From assembly GCA_026419785.1 (NCBI GenBank), contig JAODTK010001776.1, positions 124,001-188,000 on the forward strand: a stretch of 64,000 nt of DNA. Reading direction: 5' to 3'. The notes below the pieces were generated by a model. It had not been told where the DNA came from and ran no database searches. It saw only the letters and a list, made by a program, of their open reading frames with translations. Position 1 is the stretch's first letter; each line of letters opens with the position of its first letter. The position numbers and the translations under genes were made by a program. This DNA comes from Sclerodactyla briareus. Taxonomy: Eukaryota > Echinodermata > Holothuroidea > Dendrochirotida > Sclerodactylidae. Positions 56,912 to 64,000 of this stretch are shown in pieces.

Positions 56912-57190
56912 AAGAAAGTGTCATGGGTGGTTTGAGGTCGGAACCAAGGGAGAGTTTGCCCTCATAAATGGCCTCGCCCCCCTCCCTATTGGCGAGTAAG
57001 TACAATTTATGGGCCCCTGGGATGCTGCTGCAATATTCGCAAAAAAACAGCTGCAAAATTCCACTAAACTGCAAAAAACTTTTGTGTGAAAAATTATTGA
57101 TACTTCGGTCATGGGGAGTCCTGAACTCCCCCCCCCTCCCATGCCCTATGCCACTGTCTATTTACCATTGTTTGAATGAAACAGGTGTCT
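56912..57190 (-). repeat. Dispersed repeat, family C, copy 2
   Basis: On the minus strand this reads 'ggggcccataaattgtac', 'gccaatagggaggggg', 'ccatttatgagggcaaact' and 'cccttggttcc', matching 20860-21120 in order. The upstream part shares 'aaaagttttttgcagtt' and 'aatattgcagcag'. Confidence 0.65.
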
Positions 57191-57243
57191 GAAAGAAGGG
57201 GTTTAGCATTTGCTAACATGAACGTCTTGGCGAAGCCCATCTG
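57185..57243 (+). CDS. Possible short plus-strand exon
   Basis: Between 'gaatgaaacag' and a strong donor (gtaagt) the frame reads VSERRGLAFANMNVLAKPIW. The acceptor lacks a pyrimidine tract and no partner exon was found. Weakly supported. Confidence 0.25.
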
Positions 57244-57708
57244 GTAAGTGTTATACACTATTGTGTCAAGTTCATGCTCGCGGCCAAAGCGTATGTAGGC
57301 TCTATTGCCAAAGAATAAATGAGACGTATTAGTTATTGCCCATTATCCTGGGGGGCAGTTATGTTGGGAATTTATTGATGTTGGAAACATGCAACCATTG
57401 CCAAATAGAACAAGGAATGTGAGTTACTCTATCAAAAGATTATAAAAGCCGAATTTCATAAATCAACGAAGGCTTTTTAGGTTGACCATAATGAGTAACA
57501 ATCTAAAAGACAAGAACAAATGAAATATTTTAATAAAATATGGTATGGAATGGTAACAACATTACAATGTTCCCATGTATGATGCATACTGTATTCCATC
57601 TACATACTGCCCCCTTCCTATAAATGCATTATATAACTTTTCTCAAAGATGTGGAGGCACTCTGTGAGCATGACACAATCAGAAACCAACACCAAACATT
57701 AGGCTAAC

Positions 57709-57810
57709 CTTAACAGTGGTGATTCTGTTTCAGTCAGTTCAACGGTGCGAAAGTCTTCAATCACACTCGGCCACAGGGCCATGTCCCTTATTTGTGTCCT
57801 GTCCATACAC
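57709..57810 (-). CDS. Probable second exon of an unrecognised minus-strand gene
   Basis: 102 bp on the minus strand, acceptor 'ttattaccag', donor gttagc. Its first base completes the codon left by the exon at 57975-58252 (AG|G). It then reads CMDRTQIRDMALWPSVIEDF.. without a stop and again ends in phase 2. The acceptor is pyrimidine-poor and the frame is short, so support is moderate. The intron between the two would be 164 bases. Confidence 0.35.
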
Positions 57811-57974
57811 CTGGTAATAACTGGAAACAGACCTACATAAGGATGTTTTTCGCATGGTTGAGCATGTCAACATTACTTCCTATTATTCACATATATAACA
57901 ATGATTGCCGATGATATTACTGTCTCCTGGAAAACTAGAGAAAAAGGATGGCAATTTGTCTGTCCAGTACTCAC

Positions 57975-58252
57975 CTGTTCCTGTCAGTATCCCTTGTCCT
58001 ATCCAGACCCCATGTATAATTGGGGTCATACTTTTCTGCGGGCAGCGTGTTACAGACAAATGATATAACAGTGTTGTTGCTATTTTCATTAGTAGCAAAC
58101 CTATTCATCCAAGTCACTATTATTATATCCCCATCGGGGATATTATGGTTTGGCTCGACGTCGCCGCGGTCCGCATCCGCCGAGTTTATGTTAGCCCACA
58201 ATAACTCATATACACTTTGTCGTTTGAAGCCGAAACTTGCCAACATGTCCGC
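57975..58252 (-). CDS. Probable exon of an unrecognised minus-strand gene
   Basis: 278 bp on the minus strand between acceptor 'ctttcacttcag' and donor gtgagt. Open throughout in a frame that extends to 138 codons with the flanks. It reads ADMLASFGFKRQSVYELLWA.., then IPDGDIIIVTWMNRFATNEN and CNTLPAEKYDPNYTWG. Mixed composition, a long open frame, and strong splice sites at both ends of that frame make a real exon likely. I do not recognise the family. Unlike the CC2D2A exons it needs no indel. The flanking tandem repeats to the right partly copy its edge sequence. Confidence 0.5.
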
Positions 58253-58500
58253 CTGAAGTGAAAGTGAATGAAATCTTGGATGAGTTCCAAAAGTGGGCCT
58301 CGCAACATGAATCGGGTCCGCTAATTTGCATAATTCAAACGATTGGAAGATTTTCCCCGTTAGCGCAGATAAACTCTCCAACAACACATGTTTTTTTTGG
58401 GGTCAACTGAGCCGAAATTGGCAAACATGTCCACCATAGTGGATCTGGAGGGGTTCGAAAGTGGATTTCGCAAACTGCAGGGGTCAGCTTAATTTGAATA
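58226..58500 (+). repeat. Two ~184-bp tandem copies
   Basis: 'gccgaaacttgccaacatgt' (58229) and 'gccgaaattggcaaacatgt' (58410) begin two similar units. Each continues with 'aagtgg', 'tcgcaa', 'gggtc' and 'taatttgcataatt'-like blocks. The first overlaps the edge of the minus-strand exon. Confidence 0.55.
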
Positions 58501-58509
58501 ATTTGCACA

Positions 58510-59000
58510 ATTTTCAAAAGTTGGTCGGATTTTTCGAAACTTGGTACGTGGGGACTCTGTTGATCCGAAAAAAAGGTGAAGGTTCATTCAAGGTCACAGA
58601 GGTCAATCAGCGGTTTCAAAAGTTGGTGCCGAGTCAATGAAACTTTGTAGGTGTGGACGAGTTTGGTCCCGAAAAAGTGAGGACATTTGAGGTGTCAGCA
58701 GAGGTCAAATCACGTAATTCGATAATTTGCGCATTTTTTCAAAAGTTGGGTTTGATTTCAAGAAACTGTAGGTGGGACTATAATTGGTTCTGAAAGAAGT
58801 GAATGAACGTCATTTGAAGGTCACAGAGGGTCAAAAAATTTTACGCTAAATATCGAAAGTTTGTCGGATTTCAACGAAACTGGTTGGTGTGGACGATGTT
58901 GTCCCGAAAAAAGTGGAGGACCTTTCGGGGTCATTAGAGGTCAAAGTCATGCATAATTGCCCAATTGCGAATTTTCGAAAGTTGGTCCGCTTCCACAATC
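58510..59000 (+). repeat. ~115-bp tandem repeat, about five copies
   Basis: 'caaaagttggt'-like starts near 58514, 58616, 58739, 58855 and 58976. Units share 'gaaact..gtaggtg.gga', 'tcccgaaaaaagtg' and 'aggtcacagaggtcaa'. Copies differ mostly by short indels. Confidence 0.75.
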
Positions 59001-59206
59001 CACAAGGCAAACTATATAACCATCTTCAACCCACTGATGCGAAGGGGAGGATATACACGTGGCGGTAAAGCAGCATATGGTCGAGCTCTGATTTTGGATG
59101 TATATTTTTTCTGATCTGTGTTATTTTATAGGGGTTAAAATCATGAAACACACATGTCATGAGGGATAGAATCATACTCCACTGTTCACTATAGAAACCA
59201 TAACTT

Positions 59207-61428
59207 CGAAATGTGTGGCTAAAAGCAAGATTAACCTGACTGTTGCAACAGACTTTACCCTAAAGAGGTTTTTCACCACCCTGTCTCTGATAACTTATTC
59301 CGATTAATTGCTACTACAGGGTACGGACAGCCCACAAAATTGAAATTTTCAAATCCAAGCTTCCTATGCCGAAACCAATTGGTTGTGGTCAGCTCTGTGT
59401 AATGGGTAGTATCCTAATTGCGTCAGTTGTGTGACAGAATATTGACAGATGATTGAATATTTAATGAAAACACCATGAGAATACATTATGTGCGTCCTGT
59501 CCGTACTACGACACAGCAGCAAATTTATCTCTCAAAAAGTTTCTTTAGCCAGAAACAGAAGATATTCAAAAGTATTAGGAATGAACAAGGCCAGGACTTG
59601 CTGGCTTTGATTCATATGACCATATAAAGGCCAGGTGCTCCAACATTAATATATGGCTCCCTTTAATCTACATGGTCTTTATTTTTGCCATGGTAACTAT
59701 AAAGATGCTTAGCTCATGAAACATAAGTCATACTGGGTTTTGAACAACCCATTTTGATTACAATAATTGTCTGTGACACAACATCCCCTAACCATGGTTT
59801 ACAAAGACTACAAGGCAACTGAAAGATATGTGAAGGAAAAGGATTGACAAAATCAGCATATTGATGGTGGAATAGTGTGGAAAACCCCGAACGCATAAAA
59901 TAATGAAAATAATACATCACCACATTGACATGCAATATTCAGATAACTTTCAATGGTAATCTAGTGTTGTGACAATACTGGACAGGTTATTATCAACTAT
60001 GTTCATGTCATTCAGAAATGTACAATGAGCTAATATTAGCAGTCCTCCATTGGTTTGCTACCTTAGAATTTAATTAGAAAATCAAAGATTAGACAAGAAT
60101 GCAGCTATGCATAGTGATTCCTTGCCAAATATCCAACATCCTGTAAAAGAGGAGGCTCCACGATCACCTAAAATTTAACATTTATCAGTCATAGCATGAA
60201 AGTAGCGGAATAATAATTCACCACATACCAAAACACGTCGGATTGTGCTTGTCGAGTGAGTTTGAAGTAACACGTTCCCTTTACTTTGGCCATTATTAAA
60301 TGCAAATAATAACTTGTGCCTATAATACTACTTTTCCCCAAATTGTCGGGGTTGTAAAAATGAGTTAATCACAATACACTGTTTGATATAATACATGACG
60401 TGTGTACAAGTCCAGTGAACTTGCAAATGCTTTTACCTGGAAAAAACACCCATTCCGGGTGGCACATGACGGCTTTTGGCCCGTTGGCGTGATGCGGAGC
60501 GACCATAAATTAGCAGAGTGCCTTGGTTATAAAGATGGCCTAATGTGTGGTCGCGGCATGTGTACTGAGCACAGTCCTCAAATGTAGTAATGAATCGTCT
60601 ATTTAAAAACTTCTTACCCATGATAGCCCAAAACCTTTTATGACTTGTGGGCCTGCTTAACAGGATTTGTGTCAGTTGATGGGTATGGAGCTGTCAAAAT
60701 TAGGTTTTATTGTCCTAGGATCCGTGGAGGGCGAGGCCTGCCCTGAAAATTGGAACTCACCGGACCTGTACACGTAATGTTGACAATGAAAAGCTTGGTT
60801 CACTCCAGGATGGAAAAAACAAATTTGAACAAAAGTTAATGATTGTCAAAGTCCAATACCAGCCATATTTTGACTTGGTACACGAAAAGTTGGGTCCAGC
60901 AGTGGTAGCCACACAGGACGAGTTGGTTGTTACTAATATTACCCAGAAGTCATTAGTCTAAATGAGGTCAAAGGAATGTCAAAGTAGGTCACTAGGTTCA
61001 GTTCGTAAGGAAGAAACAAAAATTCTCCATTACGCCACCCCACCAACCGGTTTTGTTGCGAAGATATATGAAGATTTGAAATATCAGTGTTTAAGAGGCT
61101 GTTTCACCATTTGACAGAACAGAAGACAATAAGTGGAGTCTGGAGGAGATAGCATGTTGCTAGCAGTGTTTCAGTGTATGTCAGTACTATTGATTAGGTT
61201 TGATGAAACTAGACGATCCTGGTCACCACAAGAATGACCTTTGAAGGTCACAAGTCATTAGGTCGAATGAAGTGAAAGTAGGTCACAGATATCGTTTACC
61301 TAGATGACAGACTTTCCCTTCAATGTGCTCTGAATGGTTTCGTGGTCAGTATAGGAGGGATTGCCCTATGGTGATCTTCGATGACCTGACACTAAAACTA
61401 GGGTCATCCTCACCACATACCTAATATG
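59207..61428 (+). repeat. Large tandem duplication, copy 1
   Basis: Matches 61735-64000. From 60848 to 61428 the match to 63420-64000 is exact at a constant offset of 2572 bases. From 59207 to 60847 the two copies are alignable, but differ by frequent one- to few-base indels. No gene recognised inside; the short frames at 60402-60621 occur in both copies only in disrupted form. Confidence 0.92.
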
Positions 61429-61734
61429 AACTTATAGATAATTGCCATCATTAGATATCATGCTGTCAAGGTTTTTAGCTTTGCCCCATTGTGACCTTGA
61501 ACTGGACGATTGGCAAAGTCACATGCCTAATGGAAGTGATACCGTTTGCGTTGTTCTGGCAAGGGGCGTTGTCACACAAAAACAACACAACACGACACAT
61601 GCAGGACCCCCCTCCTCCCCAATCACACACACAGATATGACTGCATAGAATCCTTTTGCGTCCACAAAAAAAAGTAAACCCCTATCAAATCACCTCTGGA
61701 ATCTCAGGGTAACATAGGTGGGATCATATTACAT
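61429..61734. other. Spacer between the duplicated units
   Basis: No gene recognised. Contains an AC-rich segment (61577-61635). Confidence 0.4.
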
Positions 61735-64000
61735 GACAATGCGAAGTGTGGGAAAAAGCAAGATTAACTGACCTGTGGAACAGACTTACCCTAAAGAGGT
61801 TTTTCACACCCATGTCTATGAAAATTCTTCCGATAATTGCGACTACAAAGGGTTACGGACAGGACAAAATTGAAATTTTTCAAATCCAAGCTTCCTATGA
61901 CAGAAACCCAATGGTTGTGGTCGCTCTGTAATGGGTAGCTATCCAGAAGTTGCAGTCAGTGTGACAGAATATTGACCAGATGATTGAATATTTAATTGAA
62001 AACATGGCATAATGTATGTGAGTCCTGGCCGTACTACAACCCAGCAGCAAATTTATCATATCAAAAAGGTCTTTAGCAGACACCAGCATATCTGCAAAAA
62101 AAAAAAATTATTAGGAATAAACAGGGCATGACTTGCTGGCTTCTGTTGATTCATATGACCATATAAGGCCAGCTGCCTCATAACATATATACATGGCTCC
62201 CTAACTACATGGTCTTTTATTTTTGGCATGGTAAACCTATAAAATGCTAGCTCCATGAAAACATAAGTTCATATGGGTTTTTGAAACAACCCATTGCATT
62301 ACAATAATGTGCCTGTGAACAAACATACCCCATAAACATTGTTTACAAAGGGACTACAAGGGACAACTGAAAGATATGTGAAGGAAAAGGATTGACAAAA
62401 TCAGCATATTGATGTGGATGGAAATAGTGGAAAAACCGACACCATAAGAATAATTGAAAATAATACATCACCACATGCATGCAATATTCAGATAACTTTC
62501 AATTGTAATTCTAGTTTGTGACTAAACTGGACTAGTTTCTTATCAAACTATGTTCATATCATAATCAGAAATTGTACATGAGCTAGTAGCATGTTCCTCC
62601 ATTGATTGTCTCACCAGCACTTAATTAGAAATCACGATTAGACAAGAATGCAGCTATGCATAGTGATTCCTGCCAAATATCCAAATCTGTAACAGAGGAG
62701 GCTTCCAAGATCACCTAAAATCTTAACATTTATTCATTTCATAGCGGATAGTAGCGGAATAATGTTTTTTTACCAAAAAAAAAAAAACAACAACCCAATT
62801 CAACACATACCAACACGTCCGGATCATTGTGCTTTGTCGAGGTGGAGTTTGAAGTAAAACGTCCTTCCTTTGGCCATTAATACATGCAAATAAACCTGTG
62901 CATATAATACTTACTTTCCCAAATTAGTAGGGGTTTGTAAAAATGAGTAATCACATACACTGGTTGAGATCATACATGACGTGTACAAGTCCAGTGAACT
63001 TGCAAATGCTTTTACCTGGAAACAACACCAATTGCGCGGTGCCATGAACCGGCTGTGCACGGGCGTGAGCGACCAGAAATTTAGCAGCGTCCCTTGGTTA
63101 TAAAGATGGCCTTGTGTGGTTGCGGCAGTGTTGTACATTGAGCACAGTCCTCACATGTAGTAATGAATCAGTCTATTTAAACTCGTACCCATGACTCAGC
63201 CCAAACCCCGTTTCAGCTTGGGCCTTGTTAACAGTATTGGTTGTTCAGTTATGGGTAGGGAGATGTCAAATATTAGGTTTTATTGTCCCTAGGATCCGTG
63301 GAGGGCGAGGCCCTGGCCCTTAAATTGGAACTCACCGGACCTGTACACGTTAATGTATGCATAATGAAAAGCTTGGTTCCTCCAGGATTGGAAAATATGA
63401 ACAAAAGTTAATGATGGTCAAAGTCCAATACCAGCCATATTTTGACTTGGTACACGAAAAGTTGGGTCCAGCAGTGGTAGCCACACAGGACGAGTTGGTT
63501 GTTACTAATATTACCCAGAAGTCATTAGTCTAAATGAGGTCAAAGGAATGTCAAAGTAGGTCACTAGGTTCAGTTCGTAAGGAAGAAACAAAAATTCTCC
63601 ATTACGCCACCCCACCAACCGGTTTTGTTGCGAAGATATATGAAGATTTGAAATATCAGTGTTTAAGAGGCTGTTTCACCATTTGACAGAACAGAAGACA
63701 ATAAGTGGAGTCTGGAGGAGATAGCATGTTGCTAGCAGTGTTTCAGTGTATGTCAGTACTATTGATTAGGTTTGATGAAACTAGACGATCCTGGTCACCA
63801 CAAGAATGACCTTTGAAGGTCACAAGTCATTAGGTCGAATGAAGTGAAAGTAGGTCACAGATATCGTTTACCTAGATGACAGACTTTCCCTTCAATGTGC
63901 TCTGAATGGTTTCGTGGTCAGTATAGGAGGGATTGCCCTATGGTGATCTTCGATGACCTGACACTAAAACTAGGGTCATCCTCACCACATACCTAATATG
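61735..64000 (+). repeat. Large tandem duplication, copy 2 (cut by window end)
   Basis: Second copy of 59207-61428. The left half is noisy relative to copy 1, with homopolymer-length changes such as a run of 13 A near 62096 and of 12 A near 62776. The right 581 bases are identical to copy 1. The copy continues past the window edge. Confidence 0.92.

Noticed and set aside
57971-58387. Whole 138-codon minus frame as a single-exon gene
   Set aside because: Strong acceptor and donor define a shorter exon (57975-58252); the upstream part overlaps a tandem repeat.

Overview
This window is nuclear DNA from an animal. Its genes are split by GT-AG introns, it is moderately AT-rich, and most of it is repeats: SINEs, a non-LTR retrotransposon, MITEs, foldback elements and several tandem-repeat arrays. 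One gene is identifiable, the ciliary transition-zone gene CC2D2A. The repeated word taggcctac and minisatellite elements of the kind common in marine invertebrates suggest a marine deuterostome, perhaps an echinoderm or hemichordate. That placement is inference; nothing here fixes the species. There is no bacterial-type gene organisation, rRNA, intact tRNA gene or CRISPR array.

Layout. About 1-9 kb: a pair of diverged dispersed repeats around a CpG-rich block, a 639-bp MITE with ~95-bp inverted termini, a SINE, and a decayed minus-strand EN-RT retrotransposon. About 9-22.9 kb: mostly unassigned, with two minisatellite arrays of the same family in opposite orientation (10.3 and 18.0 kb), G/C/T homopolymer tracts and a few unassigned small ORFs. 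About 22.9-27 kb: a 23-copy satellite (~168 bp) with a (TG)-rich head and a small hairpin end. The same ends and a shorter array recur at 55.3-56.7 kb. At 27.55-29.29 kb lies a minisatellite of 22 full 76-bp copies.

About 30.5-51.3 kb: CC2D2A on the plus strand, from a start-codon exon to the N-terminal coiled-coil region. The C2 and C-terminal domains are not in the window. Splice sites are good and the reading phase chains over several exons, but most conserved exons carry 1-2 base indels. Introns hold SINEs, two hAT-like MITEs, tandem foldback elements and copies of the gene's own exons: at least six decayed copies of one exon segment at 45.58-46.70 kb and a relic of exon 3.

About 53-64 kb: several minisatellite-type repeats rich in AGGTCA words, two probable minus-strand exons of an unrecognised gene at 57.7-58.25 kb, and a tandem duplication of ~2.5 kb. 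The duplication is exactly identical over its last 581 visible bases but full of small indels over the first ~1.6 kb. That contrast, together with the exon indels, suggests that parts of the window are lightly corrected long-read sequence joined to accurate contigs. Frameshifts should be read with that in mind.
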